DNA of 64,000 nucleotides from Pseudomonadales bacterium (GCA_024234735.1 JACKNV010000006.1:110855-174854); one strand, 5' to 3'. Numbered from the stretch's first letter, positions 1-10,789 are shown. Made by a program: numbers and translations. The notes: generated by a model from the sequence alone, not told the origin.

Positions 1-1125
1 GAGCTACAGGGCCACGGCGGCCCGGTGATACTCGATTTGCTCCTGCAGGACGCCTGTCGCCGCGGCGCCCGGCAGGCGCTACCCGGTGAGTTTTCCCAGC
101 GCGCCTACCTCAATGACAAACTTGACCTGGCCCAGGCTGAGGCGATAGCCGACCTCATCAACAGCAGCACCGAGCAGGCGGCCCTCAACGCCACCCGCTC
201 ACTGCAGGGAGCGTTTTCCCGGAAGATCGATGAGCTGGTAGCCATGGTTACCCGGCTGCGGGTGTACGTGGAAGCGGCTATCGACTTTCCCGAAGAGGAA
301 ATAGACTTCATCGAGGAAGGGCAGGTCGCCGACCAACTGGCCGGGATCATCGGGCAACTGCAATCCGTGCTGGAACAGGCCCGGCAGGGCAGCATCCTGC
401 GCGAGGGCATGAAACTGGTCATCGCCGGACAACCCAACGCCGGCAAGTCCAGCCTGCTCAATGCCCTGGCCGGGACGGATATCGCGATCGTTACGTCCAT
501 GGCCGGCACCACCCGCGACGTGCTTCGCGAGCACATTCAGCTCGATGGCATGCCCCTGCACATCGTCGATACCGCCGGATTACGAGACGCCGAGGACGAG
601 GTCGAACGCGAGGGCATCCGGCGCGCCAGGGAAGAAATTGCCTCGGCGGACCGTATCCTGCTGGTGGTCGACAGCAATGGCCCCGACGACGCCGATACCG
701 ATTCACTGCTGTCCTCCCCGGCAGCTGGCGCGCCGCGTACCACTGCAGTCACTGTCGTTTACAACAAGTGCGATCTGTCCGGCCTGCACCCGGGAATAGA
801 GGAAGACGCGCAATACACCCGGGTCACACTCTCCGCCAGGACCGGTGCCGGACTTGGCCTGCTGAAACAACACCTCAAGGACAGCATGGGCTTCAGTGGG
901 GCCGCGGAGGGCAACTTCAGCGCCCGGCGCCGCCATCTGCAGGCCCTGGAGTCCGCGCTGCGTTTTCTCCGCGCCGGAGAGGCACAATTGGCCGGAACAG
1001 GTGCCGGCGAACTGCTGGCGGAAGACCTGCGTGCCTGTCAACATGCGCTGGGGGAAATCACCGGCGCGGTGAGCAGTGACGAATTACTGGGAAAAATCTT
1101 CTCCAGCTTCTGTATCGGCAAGTAA
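1..1125 (+). CDS. mnmE: tRNA uridine-5-carboxymethylaminomethyl modification GTPase MnmE (5'-truncated)
   Basis: The frame is open from base 1, so the gene begins upstream; 374 C-terminal residues are visible against about 454 in E. coli. MnmE is a K+-activated GTPase that works with MnmG to install the (carboxymethyl)aminomethyl group on wobble U34 of certain tRNAs. Visible GTPase motifs are GQPNAGKSS (G1), GTTRD (G2), DTAGLRD (G3) and NKCD (G4). The protein ends in FSSFCIGK, the invariant C-terminus carrying the catalytic Cys. Motifs such as ELQGHGGPV and LNDKLDLAQAEAIADLI are typical of the family's N-terminal and helical domains. Its partner mnmG lies 7 kb downstream on the same strand rather than adjacent, separated by an accessory block. 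Confidence 0.97.
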   Translation, partial: ELQGHGGPVILDLLLQDACRRGARQALPGEFSQRAYLNDKLDLAQAEAIADLINSSTEQAALNATRSLQGAFSRKIDELVAMVTRLRVYVEAAIDFPEEEIDFIEEGQVADQLAGIIGQLQSVLEQARQGSILREGMKLVIAGQPNAGKSSLLNALAGTDIAIVTSMAGTTRDVLREHIQLDGMPLHIVDTAGLRDAEDEVEREGIRRAREEIASADRILLVVDSNGPDDADTDSLLSSPAAGAPRTTAVTVVYNKCDLSGLHPGIEEDAQYTRVTLSARTGAGLGLLKQHLKDSMGFSGAAEGNFSARRRHLQALESALRFLRAGEAQLAGTGAGELLAEDLRACQHALGEITGAVSSDELLGKIFSSFCIGK

Positions 1126-1650
1126 GCTCCCACAGCCTGTCCAGTGCTTGTCCACAAGCCATGCATTGAGCTGTACGTTCCTACCCAACCATCACCAGTT
1201 TGGCCACAGGCTATTAGCGGAAAACACGGTTTAATCGCCGCTACTGTCGCGCCTGAGGACAGCGGGCTGGATAAGCCCTGAACCTGTTCTGTGAGAAATG
1301 TGGAAAAGCCAGCTATCGCCACTGCCGGTATTCACCGCCCCCTATTTGCCAACATTCGATCAACAGCCCGGGCAGTGGTTTTCACCGCCAGGCCCAGTGT
1401 TTATAGCCCTGTTTATTACAACGCTAACTAACTGTTTAATTTAGTAAAAACCCGTTTATCCAGAACCTTCCGTGGCCCCAATAACTACAACAATAATAAT
1501 CCTATATACCTACATATATATTAATTAATAAATAGTATGTTACCGAGGCAGACGGTAAGTGGTTTTTCTTCTGGTCTTACCTCCAGCAGAACGACGCGAC
1601 TGAATATTGCCGCGTGTCCGCAAACAATTGCCGAACAGGTAGGTATAGAC
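1126..1650. other. gene-free AT-rich gap, candidate replication origin (oriC)
   Basis: No gene is seen in these 525 bases, the longest gap in the window. Near-matches to the DnaA box TTATCCACA are TTGTCCACA (1148-1156, one mismatch), TTATCCAGA (1456-1464, one mismatch), TGTGGAAAA (1299-1307, reverse strand, one mismatch), and the weaker TTGGCCACA (1200-1208) and GCTGGATAA (1266-1274, reverse). They flank a markedly AT-rich tract at about 1420-1545, richest at 1481-1541, that could act as a duplex unwinding element. A 6-bp inverted repeat (TTACCG...CGGTAA, 1540-1558) follows. Vibrio, Shewanella and enterics place oriC beside mnmG on the mnmE/mioC side. Pseudomonas instead has oriC between rpmH and dnaA, which would lie outside this window, so this remains a candidate. 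Confidence 0.45.
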
Positions 1651-2091
1651 CTAATCGCCGTCAGGTAGCAGGAAGTGAGCGCGAGCTAGCGCCACCGGTG
1701 CCGTTCGGTCATCCTGCCAGGCGGTGATACTGACATTGGCTATTTGCCGGCCCTGGCGAGTCAGGGTACAAATGGCGAAGCTGTCTCGCAGGCGGGCCGG
1801 GCGCAGGTAATCCAGGGAAAAGTTGATGATTTTCGGCAATACTAGCGCAGCCATGCGAGCTATCAGGTAGAAAGTCCCCGCCTGTTCCATGAAAGCCCCC
1901 ACCACACCGCCGTGGATGGCTGGCAGGGTGGGATTACCCACCAGTTTCCGGTCAGCCGGCAGAATGAACAGGATGTCGCCATCGTGAACTTCGGCCCTGA
2001 TACCCAGATGTACGGCATAGGGAACTTTCTGCAACCACAGGGAGAGGGTGTCTGCATCCGGTGGCCGCTTGATCAACTCTGCCAGATTCAC
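1651..2091 (-). CDS. PaaI-family (hotdog-fold) thioesterase, second of a tandem pair
   Basis: This 146-residue single-domain hotdog protein probably hydrolyses acyl- or aryl-CoA thioesters in the cytoplasm; the substrate is unknown. The motif AIHGGVVGAFMEQAG is the family's HGG helix, with the acidic catalytic residue in the M-E-Q position. The C-terminal strands (INFSLDYLRPA) match PaaI/DUF4442-like enzymes. I chose the GTG start at 2091 because it overlaps the stop of the upstream thioesterase gene as GTGA, a coupled arrangement. Upstream in-frame starts would overlap that gene for hundreds of bases. The two proteins may form a heteromer or be diverged duplicates. Confidence 0.8.
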   Translation of the reverse strand: MNLAELIKRPPDADTLSLWLQKVPYAVHLGIRAEVHDGDILFILPADRKLVGNPTLPAIHGGVVGAFMEQAGTFYLIARMAALVLPKIINFSLDYLRPARLRDSFAICTLTRQGRQIANVSITAWQDDRTAPVALARAHFLLPDGD

Positions 2092-2576
2092 TGCTGTTGT
2101 ACCCCGGCTTGCGAGGTTCGTAACAGTTCGTCGAGATTGAGTTCGGGCATCTGCACCCAACTGCCAGTCGCCCGGGCAATGGGCTGTAGCGCGGACTCGC
2201 AATAGGCGAAGCCCTCCACGAACAGCACCCGACGGGTAACCTTGTATACTTTTGCGCAAGCCAGAATGTCCCGCCCAGCCGCGGCCACCCCCAGGTGATC
2301 TATGCGCAGGTCCAGGGTGGGCGTGATGTTCGTTTCTACCCGGTCGCAACAAATGCCGGCCGTACCCAGGGTCTGGTCGAGGAGCACGGTTATCACCCCG
2401 CTGTGAATCACCCCGGTATCCGGATTGCCGATCAGTTCGGGGCGATAGGGCAAGCGCAGGGTAACCTCCTCGCCGCACACCTTTTCAAGGCGAATTCCCT
2501 GTAATACGCAGTGTGGTATGAAAGCGCACATCTGCTCGATGAGGCGTTCTTTTTCGCGGTCGGAACGTGGTGGCAC
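2088..2576 (-). CDS. PaaI-family (hotdog-fold) thioesterase, first of a tandem pair
   Basis: This 162-residue hotdog-fold protein is likely a cytoplasmic acyl-CoA thioesterase of unknown substrate. The helix motif reads GVIHSGVITVLLDQTLG: the second glycine of the usual HGG is Ser, and the catalytic acid is the Asp of LLDQ. A TLDLRIDHL strand follows, as in PaaI proteins. The start is GTG at 2576 with a weak GGGAT about 10 bases upstream; an in-frame ATG at residue 16 is an alternative. It is the first gene of a two-gene unit with the next thioesterase (4-base overlap) and lies downstream of the pyrophosphatase gene on the same strand. Confidence 0.8.
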   Translation of the reverse strand: MPPRSDREKERLIEQMCAFIPHCVLQGIRLEKVCGEEVTLRLPYRPELIGNPDTGVIHSGVITVLLDQTLGTAGICCDRVETNITPTLDLRIDHLGVAAAGRDILACAKVYKVTRRVLFVEGFAYCESALQPIARATGSWVQMPELNLDELLRTSQAGVQQQ

Positions 2577-2658
2577 GAGGTACTATCCCGGCGATTGATC
2601 GTCGGGGCATGGTACCGTCCACAGGGATTGCAGAAAAGGGCGAAGAAGCGACACGGCA

Positions 2659-2686
2659 GGGCGCAACCCGGGACAGGGCTGCGCCC
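2659..2686. repeat. inverted repeat just downstream of hppA
   Basis: GGGCGCA (2659-2665) and TGCGCCC (2680-2686) form perfect 7-bp arms around a 14-base loop, starting 7 bases past the hppA stop codon. There is no clear T-run on the minus strand, so this could be a weak terminator or an mRNA 3' end-protecting hairpin between hppA and the downstream thioesterase genes. Confidence 0.4.
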
Positions 2687-2692
2687 CGTGGC

Positions 2693-4681
<1,989 letters not shown>

Positions 4682-4827
4682 CGTCGTAAACCCTCTTTAT
4701 TATTTGTAGTACCTTCAACATGCTACCCAATTAGCCAGCACTGTGACAAGCAGCGGCCCTGCGCTGGCTGCAACACAAAACAGCGTTATACTGTCGCCCC
4801 CATTGCGACATGATCGAGAGGTGATTG

Positions 4828-5883
4828 GTGGCCTGGTTGTTTGTATTGCTGGTGGCGCTGACCGCCGTCACACTGGTTCACCTGCGCGGGTCCAGCCTGC
4901 GCCAGTTCGACAGCCCGCCCGGACAGCGTTTTTCCCACGGCGATGAGCCCAGTGAAGAGCACGACGCGGTGGTGGCATCCCTGCAGGTCGGCGCCAGCAA
5001 CATGCGGCGCGGCTCGCGTAGCCAGCGCCTGGCCGTAGCGCGCGAATACATGGATAACATCTCCCAGGGGTTGCAACTGGATGCCACAATCACCCCGGTG
5101 GATGTCCAGGGAATACCCGCCGAATGGGTGCTGGCGCCCGGAGCGGACCCGGATCGCCGGGTGCTGTACATACACGGCGGCGCTTTCATGATGGGCAGTC
5201 CGCGCAGCCATCGCAATATCACCAACCGGTTTTCCGAGGTCAGCGGTGCGGCGGTGCTCGCCATCGATTACCGCCTCATGCCCGAAAATACCCGGATGGC
5301 AGGTATCGAGGATTGCCGCAACGCGTATCTGTGGATACTGGATAACGGTCCAGCGGGGGCGAGTGCCCCGGCGCAACGGGTGTTTGTCGGCGGCGATTCA
5401 GCTGGCGGCAACCTGGCCCTGTCTCTCATCGCATGGGTCCGCGACCAGGGGTTGCGGGCACCCGACGCGGCGGTGGCCCTGTCGCCGGCAACGGACAGCA
5501 CTTTCGGCTCCCCGAGTCTGAAGCGCAATCTGGAGACCGACGCCATGCTGGGCCCTACCTTCAGCATTCTGGCCAGGGTGCCGCGCCCACTGCTGTGGTG
5601 GTTATCGTGGGCGCAGGCGCGTATCAGTCCCGCCAACCCGGTGGTATCGCCTGTGTATGGCGACCTGTCGGGCCTGCCGCCAGTGCTGGTTCATGCCAGC
5701 GAGGCGGAAATGCTTTACGGTGACGCCTTGCGCTATGTCAATCGCGCCCGGGCCGAGGGGTCGCCCGCCAGACTGCAAAGCTGGGCGCATATGGTGCATG
5801 TCTGGCATATGTTTTACCCCCAGCTCACGGAGGCTCGTGAGGCGTGGGACGAGATCGGCAAATTCATTGCGGAGGTCGGCTGA
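4828..5883 (+). CDS. alpha/beta hydrolase, hormone-sensitive-lipase family esterase
   Basis: This protein of about 351 residues begins with a hydrophobic segment (residues 1-20) that probably anchors it in the membrane or acts as a signal. The oxyanion-hole motif HGGAF is at about 116-120. The nucleophile elbow GDSAGG has Ser near 191, and LVHASEAEMLYGDA carries the likely acid. A His-rich WAHMVHVWHMF supplies the catalytic His. These are hallmarks of HSL-type carboxylesterases acting on short acyl esters; the physiological substrate is unknown. I chose GTG at 4828, 7 bases after GAGAGG; TTG at 4825 is an alternative. It is followed 21 bases later by a monoacylglycerol-lipase-like gene, so a lipolytic pair is likely. 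Confidence 0.85.
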   Translation: MAWLFVLLVALTAVTLVHLRGSSLRQFDSPPGQRFSHGDEPSEEHDAVVASLQVGASNMRRGSRSQRLAVAREYMDNISQGLQLDATITPVDVQGIPAEWVLAPGADPDRRVLYIHGGAFMMGSPRSHRNITNRFSEVSGAAVLAIDYRLMPENTRMAGIEDCRNAYLWILDNGPAGASAPAQRVFVGGDSAGGNLALSLIAWVRDQGLRAPDAAVALSPATDSTFGSPSLKRNLETDAMLGPTFSILARVPRPLLWWLSWAQARISPANPVVSPVYGDLSGLPPVLVHASEAEMLYGDALRYVNRARAEGSPARLQSWAHMVHVWHMFYPQLTEAREAWDEIGKFIAEVG

Positions 5884-5904
5884 GCCGCCGGCGGGAGCAC
5901 TGCT

Positions 5905-6741
5905 ATGCAACACACAGAGGGTACTTTCCAGGCCGCGGACGGTGCCGAGATCTACTGGCAGTACTGGCAGCCGGCCGCGCCGCCGCGGGCGCTGTTGTTG
6001 GTGGTTCACGGTGCCGGTGAGCACAGCAGCCGCTATGCGACCTTCGCACGCTATTTCACCGCGCGCGGTTATGTCGTAGGCGCACTGGACCATCCCGGCC
6101 ACGGCAAGTCTGCCGGCCAGTACGGTCACATCGAGCGCCTCGATGGCCTGTTGGCCACGCTGGAGCAGTTCCGGGAGCGACTGAGTGCCGATTTTGCCGG
6201 CCTGCCTGCCTTCCTGGTCGGCCACAGCATGGGGGGGCTGCTGGCCTGCCTGCACCTGCTGTCCCACCAGCCGGAGTATGTCGGTTGCGTGCTGTCGGGT
6301 GCGGCCATCCGCGTCGATGAAGAACCGGGATTCTGGCAGCGGCTGGCGATACGTTGCCTGTCCCTGCTAACTCCCGCAAAGGGCATCATGCAACTCGATG
6401 CCAATGGGGTGAGCAGGGATCCGGCCGTTGTGGCCGCTTATGTCCAGGACCCGCTGGTCAACCATGATCCGATGTCGGCGCGCATGGTGGCGGAGCTGTT
6501 CCGCGGTATGCATCGACTGCAGGCCGAGGCCGGAAAGATTACCCTGCCACTGTTGATCCTGCACGGCGAGGCGGACCCCATGACCTCGCCGGAAGGTTCG
6601 CGCTTTCTCTATGAGAATGCCGGGTCGGAGGACAAGTCCCTGGAAATCTTCCCGGGCCTGTACCATGAAATTTTCAATGAACCCGAGCGCGATGCCGTGT
6701 TCGGGGATATTCTCGAGTGGTGTGACAAGCGCCTGGTCTGA
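5905..6741 (+). CDS. monoacylglycerol lipase-like alpha/beta hydrolase (serine aminopeptidase S33 family)
   Basis: This 278-residue hydrolase has no signal peptide. HGAGEHSSRY near residue 35 is the oxyanion motif of monoglyceride lipases. LDHPGHGKS follows, the elbow GHSMGG has the nucleophile Ser at about 110, LHGEADPMT carries the catalytic Asp and LYHEIFNEPE the catalytic His. The family (PF12146) cleaves monoacylglycerols or lysophospholipids. It sits in the same orientation 21 bases after another esterase gene and converges on a third hydrolase gene. Confidence 0.88.
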   Translation: MQHTEGTFQAADGAEIYWQYWQPAAPPRALLLVVHGAGEHSSRYATFARYFTARGYVVGALDHPGHGKSAGQYGHIERLDGLLATLEQFRERLSADFAGLPAFLVGHSMGGLLACLHLLSHQPEYVGCVLSGAAIRVDEEPGFWQRLAIRCLSLLTPAKGIMQLDANGVSRDPAVVAAYVQDPLVNHDPMSARMVAELFRGMHRLQAEAGKITLPLLILHGEADPMTSPEGSRFLYENAGSEDKSLEIFPGLYHEIFNEPERDAVFGDILEWCDKRLV

Positions 6742-6751
6742 AGCGCGCCGC

Positions 6752-8002
6752 TCACTGATTGCCGGCAGCCCGGCCCCGCGCCCACTCCAGGAAGCGGTGG
6801 ACACCGTCAATGGTATGTTCGGTGCGCAGTGAATGTACTATCTCCCAGGCGTGTTCCGCGCCCGGCATCTCCACGTAGACCACGGGGTTGGTGGCGACCT
6901 GGCGTAATTTCTGGCTGAACACCCTGCCCTCGGCTACGGTGGCCAGGCTGTCGAGGGTACCGTGCAGTATCATGAAAGGGGGTGCCTTGGGGTGGATCTG
7001 GGCCACGGGTGAGGCCAGGTCCCACAATTGCGGATTGTCGTGCACCGATTCGTGCAGCACCTTGCCGGTCAGGAAGCGCTCATATACCCGCTTGTTGGGG
7101 TGCTGCTGGTAGCGCACCAGGAAGTCATAGACGCCGTAAAAGGGGATACAGGCCTGTACGCTGGTATCCACGTTCTCCTTGCCGGGCTGCAACTCGGGCC
7201 GGTTTTCGGTCAGGCCCATCAGGGCGCTCAGGTGGCCGCCGGCCGAGCCGCCGGTGACGGCCACGAAGGAAGTATCCATGCCGTACTCACTACCGTGCTC
7301 GCGCACCCAGCACAGCGCCCGCTTGCAGTCCTCCAGATGGGTCGGAAACCCCACGCTGGGGCTGAGACGGTAATTGGCCGCCACGCAAATCCAGCCGCGG
7401 CTGGCGAGGTGGTACATGAGGGGCAAGGCCTGGCTGCCCTTGTCACCGATCATCCAGGCGCCGCCGTGAATTTGCAGCAACACCGGACAACCCTCGGGCG
7501 GGATGTGGGACGGCCGATAGATATCGAGCTGCTGGCGCACCCCATGGGGACCGTAGGGAACATGGCGGATCACCTCCACGCCGGGGCGTTTCATTGTCAG
7601 GGGGTTCCACCAGTCGCGCCAGCTGACCTCGTTGCGCAGATTTTGACTGGCGGCCGCCGGGATGTCGCCGCGATATTCAGGACCCAGGTCCGCCTGCAGG
7701 GCTTGTTCCACCGTGTTTTCAGCCAGCGTGCTCTGGCGGATACTCCACACCAGGCCTGGCCAGGTCGCCAGCAGCACCAGCAGTGCTGCGACGCCCAGCC
7801 CCGAGTCCAGTGCACCCGCGTCGATCAGCAGCCAGGCCAGGATCACCTGCAGTGGCAGCCAGATCCAGGCCAGTTCGGTGGCCAGCAGGGCAGTGCCGAA
7901 TACCGCCCAGGGCACCGAGCGGCGGGGTACGGCGCGGGGCGAGAATACCGTGATCATGGAAACCAGGTTGAAGATAGCCAGGGCTGCAAGTAGCCAATCC
8001 AT
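6752..8002 (-). CDS. membrane-anchored alpha/beta hydrolase (esterase/lipase)
   Basis: This protein of 416 residues has three or four hydrophobic helices in its first about 90 residues and then an esterase domain. HGGAW is at about 179-183 (oxyanion hole), the elbow GGSAGG has Ser near 253, HGTLDSL contributes the acid and GAEHAWE the His. The domain resembles BD-FAE/HSL-type esterases. ATG at 8002 is chosen because AGGAG lies 7 bases upstream and the protein then starts directly with a membrane segment; a longer reading lacks a ribosome site. It converges on the monoacylglycerol lipase gene (10-base gap) and diverges from mnmG. Confidence 0.85.
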   Translation of the reverse strand: MDWLLAALAIFNLVSMITVFSPRAVPRRSVPWAVFGTALLATELAWIWLPLQVILAWLLIDAGALDSGLGVAALLVLLATWPGLVWSIRQSTLAENTVEQALQADLGPEYRGDIPAAASQNLRNEVSWRDWWNPLTMKRPGVEVIRHVPYGPHGVRQQLDIYRPSHIPPEGCPVLLQIHGGAWMIGDKGSQALPLMYHLASRGWICVAANYRLSPSVGFPTHLEDCKRALCWVREHGSEYGMDTSFVAVTGGSAGGHLSALMGLTENRPELQPGKENVDTSVQACIPFYGVYDFLVRYQQHPNKRVYERFLTGKVLHESVHDNPQLWDLASPVAQIHPKAPPFMILHGTLDSLATVAEGRVFSQKLRQVATNPVVYVEMPGAEHAWEIVHSLRTEHTIDGVHRFLEWARGRAAGNQ

Positions 8003-8128
8003 GTGTGACTCCTGTTGTGCGACTGCGAGGCCGCGTGCTGCGGGAAGGTATGGGTGGTGCCGGGCGGGGCGAGATGTACTGTACACAAGCCCTGGCGAGG
8101 TGTCCAAGCGACCACGGGCGAACAAATT

Positions 8129-8157
8129 TTGAACAAAGGCTTTCGCACAAGTATAAT
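8129..8157 (+). promoter_or_regulatory. sigma70 promoter for mnmG
   Basis: TTGAAC at 8129-8134 and a perfect TATAAT at 8152-8157 are separated by exactly 17 bp. The -10 lies about 49 bases before the mnmG start codon. The surrounding 8003-8205 gap holds no gene. Confidence 0.75.
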
Positions 8158-8205
8158 CTCGCCCCTTTTGCGTGAAGGCCCGGTGGACGGGCGAGGCCGG
8201 TTCCT

Positions 8206-10143
8206 GTGGAATACCAGCAGCAGTTCGATGTCATTGTGATCGGCGGCGGGCACGCCGGCACCGAGGCCTGCCTGGCCGCTGCGCGCATGGGCTGCCGGAC
8301 CCTGCTGCTCACCCACAGCGTGGATACCCTGGGGCAGATGTCCTGCAACCCGGCGATAGGCGGCATTGGCAAAAGCCAGCTGGTGAAGGAAGTCGATGCG
8401 CTGGGCGGGGCCATGGCCAGGGCGACCGACCGGGCGGGTATCCAGTTCCGGATACTGAATTCGCGCAAGGGCCCGGCGGTGCGGGCCACCAGAGCCCAGG
8501 CGGACCGGGTACTGTACAAGAATGCCATCCGCCGCTTGCTCGAGCACCAGCCGAACCTGTCCATCTTCCAACAGCCGGTGGATGACCTGCTGCTGGAAGG
8601 GGGCCGGGTGGCGGGAGCGGTAACCCAGATGGGCCTGGTATTCCGGGCACCCAGGGTGGTGCTCACCACCGGCACGTTCCTGGGAGGCAAGATTCATATC
8701 GGTCTGCGCTCCAGTGCCGGCGGTCGCGCCGGAGACCCGCCCTCGATCGCCTTGGCACAGCGCCTGCGGGAGTTGCCCTTCCGGGTGGAGCGCCTGAAGA
8801 CGGGCACTCCGCCACGCATCGATGCCCGCAGCGTCGACTTCACCGAACTCGAGCAGCAGTGGGGCGATTCGCCCTCGCCGGTGATGTCGTTCATGGGCAG
8901 TGTCGCGGAACACCCCGAGCAACGGTGCTGCTGGGTTACCTATACCAATGAGCGTACCCACGACATCATTCGCGGCGGGCTGGATCGTTCCCCCATGTAC
9001 TCCGGCGTCATCGAGGGGGTGGGCCCGCGTTACTGCCCCAGTATCGAGGACAAGATCCATCGCTTTGCCGACAAGAGCTCCCACCAGGTGTTCATCGAAC
9101 CGGAGGGCCTCTCCACCAGTGAACTGTATCCCAATGGCATCTCCACCAGCCTGCCCTTCGATGTACAGCTGGATCTGGTGCGTTCCATAAAAGGCTTTGA
9201 AAACGCGCACATCACCCGGCCTGGTTATGCCATCGAGTACGACTTTTTCGATCCGCGCGACCTGCAGCCTTCGCTGGAAACCCGGGCCGTGCCCGGGTTG
9301 TACTTTGCCGGCCAGATCAACGGCACCACCGGCTACGAAGAGGCCGCGGCCCAGGGCCTGCTCGCCGGTCTGAATGCCGCGCTGGCGGTCCAGCAGCGCG
9401 ACCCCTGGTGCCCGCGCCGGGACGAGGCCTATATCGGCGTGCTGGTGGATGACCTGATTACCATGGGCACGATAGAGCCCTACCGGATGTTCACCTCCAG
9501 GGCGGAGTATCGATTGCTGCTGCGCGAGGACAACGCCGACCTGCGTCTCACCGGGCACGGTCGCCACCTCGGACTGGTGGATGACGAGCGCTGGCGCCGA
9601 TTCCAGCAGAAACAGGAGGCGATCGCGCGCGAGAGCGCCCGTCTGGCCAGCACCTGGATCCACCCCGGCAGCGAGCAGGCAGGTCGCTTGACGGGGAAAC
9701 TGGGCAAGCCGCTGGCCCGGGAATACTCTCTGGCCGACCTGCTGAAGCGGCCGGAACTGGAGTACGGCGATATTGCCGGGCTCAAGGGCGAACCGGTGGC
9801 AGACCCCCAGGTGGCGGAGCAGGTGGCTATCCAGGCCAAATACGCCGGCTACATCGACCGCCAACAGGACGATATCGAGCGCCTGAAACGCTACGAACAC
9901 ACCACCCTGCCACAGGACCTGGATTTCCACGCCGTGGACGGCCTGTCCAACGAGGTAAAGCAGAAACTGACCACCGCGAGGCCCGACACCCTGGCGCGTG
10001 CGGGGCGTATTCCGGGGGTCACCCCGGCGGCCATTTCCCTGCTGCTGATCTACCTGAAGCGGCGCGGTGCCCTGCGCGACCGGGGCGCCGCGGTTGCAGA
10101 CCCGCCTGCAACGGCAGCTGGCGACCGGGGCCAGTCGGTGTAG
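8206..10143 (+). CDS. mnmG: tRNA uridine-5-carboxymethylaminomethyl modification enzyme MnmG (GidA)
   Basis: This 645-residue FAD/NADH-dependent partner of MnmE modifies wobble U34 in tRNA. The N-terminal dinucleotide-binding motif IGGGHAGTEA lies at about 12-21, and SCNPAIGGIGKS carries the conserved Cys and flavin-contact region. GTTGYEEAAAQGL and the C-terminal helical tRNA-binding domain are intact. It starts at GTG 8206, with a strong promoter about 49 bases upstream. It is about 15 residues longer than E. coli MnmG because of a low-complexity tail (after residue about 624) encoded by a short duplicated segment at the junction with rsmG. Confidence 0.97.
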   Translation: MEYQQQFDVIVIGGGHAGTEACLAAARMGCRTLLLTHSVDTLGQMSCNPAIGGIGKSQLVKEVDALGGAMARATDRAGIQFRILNSRKGPAVRATRAQADRVLYKNAIRRLLEHQPNLSIFQQPVDDLLLEGGRVAGAVTQMGLVFRAPRVVLTTGTFLGGKIHIGLRSSAGGRAGDPPSIALAQRLRELPFRVERLKTGTPPRIDARSVDFTELEQQWGDSPSPVMSFMGSVAEHPEQRCCWVTYTNERTHDIIRGGLDRSPMYSGVIEGVGPRYCPSIEDKIHRFADKSSHQVFIEPEGLSTSELYPNGISTSLPFDVQLDLVRSIKGFENAHITRPGYAIEYDFFDPRDLQPSLETRAVPGLYFAGQINGTTGYEEAAAQGLLAGLNAALAVQQRDPWCPRRDEAYIGVLVDDLITMGTIEPYRMFTSRAEYRLLLREDNADLRLTGHGRHLGLVDDERWRRFQQKQEAIARESARLASTWIHPGSEQAGRLTGKLGKPLAREYSLADLLKRPELEYGDIAGLKGEPVADPQVAEQVAIQAKYAGYIDRQQDDIERLKRYEHTTLPQDLDFHAVDGLSNEVKQKLTTARPDTLARAGRIPGVTPAAISLLLIYLKRRGALRDRGAAVADPPATAAGDRGQSV

Positions 10144-10177
10144 CTTGGCCTCCAGTTTGCAAACCCGCCTGCAGCGC
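10094..10177 (+). repeat. direct duplication spanning the mnmG/rsmG junction
   Basis: A 21-base segment at 10094-10114 recurs at 10157-10177, 63 bases (21 codons) apart, with 18 of 21 identical bases. Read in the rsmG frame both copies encode LQTRLQR. The three differences are all synonymous third positions (CAG/CAA, CAA/CAG, CGG/CGC). The first copy lies inside the mnmG 3' end in another frame. Confidence 0.6.
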
Positions 10178-10789
10178 GGCTGCGACGACCTCGGCCTCAG
10201 GGTTGATGAGGGGCAAAGTGAGCAATTGCTTACTTACCTGCAACTGCTGCAGAAATGGAATGCGGCCTACAACCTCACGGCTGTACGCGATCCTGCGCAG
10301 ATGGTGATCCGTCACCTGCTGGACAGCCTGGCAGTAGCACCTTACCTCGGGGCGGACAGGTCGGTGGACGTGGGGACGGGTGCCGGCCTGCCCGGCGTGC
10401 CGCTGGCGATATTGTTTCCCGCCAGACGGTTCGACCTGCTGGACAGCAATGGCAAGAAGACCCGCTTCCTTTTTCAGGTGAAAACGGCCCTGTCCTTGGA
10501 TAACATGCAGGTTCACCACCAGCGGGTGGAATCCTTTCGCCCGGGTGGGGTATACGATGCGGTGTTGTCCCGGGCGTTCGCCTCGCTGCGGGACATGGTA
10601 TCCGCCTGCCGCCATTTGCTGGCGCCCGGAGGCCGGTTCCTCGCCATGAAAGGGAGCCTGAATGCGCGGGAACTCGAGGACATGACGGCCTGTGGCGAAG
10701 TTCTCGCCGTGCACCCACTGGCGGTACCGGGCCTGGACGAACAGCGCCATTTGCTGGAAATCGCGCCGCATCCTGCGCCACAGGCCTGA
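10145..10789 (+). CDS. rsmG: 16S rRNA (guanine-527-N7)-methyltransferase RsmG (GidB)
   Basis: This SAM-dependent methyltransferase modifies G527 of 16S rRNA. The core reads KWNAAYNLTAVRD, then LLDSLAVAPYL, then the SAM loop DVGTGAGLPGVPLAI, then LLDSNGKKTRFL and SRAFASL, all RsmG signatures. Taking TTG 10145, directly after the mnmG stop, gives 214 residues, the usual family size (about 207). The frame remains open upstream to an ATG at 10067 inside mnmG, which would add 26 residues. Neither start has a strong ribosome site, so the start is uncertain and translation may be coupled to mnmG. Confidence 0.93.
   Translation: MASSLQTRLQRGCDDLGLRVDEGQSEQLLTYLQLLQKWNAAYNLTAVRDPAQMVIRHLLDSLAVAPYLGADRSVDVGTGAGLPGVPLAILFPARRFDLLDSNGKKTRFLFQVKTALSLDNMQVHHQRVESFRPGGVYDAVLSRAFASLRDMVSACRHLLAPGGRFLAMKGSLNARELEDMTACGEVLAVHPLAVPGLDEQRHLLEIAPHPAPQA

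Noticed and set aside
7954..9930. 658-codon open frame on the minus strand opposite mnmG
   Set aside because: Antisense shadow of mnmG caused by high GC and codon bias; mnmG is fully supported.
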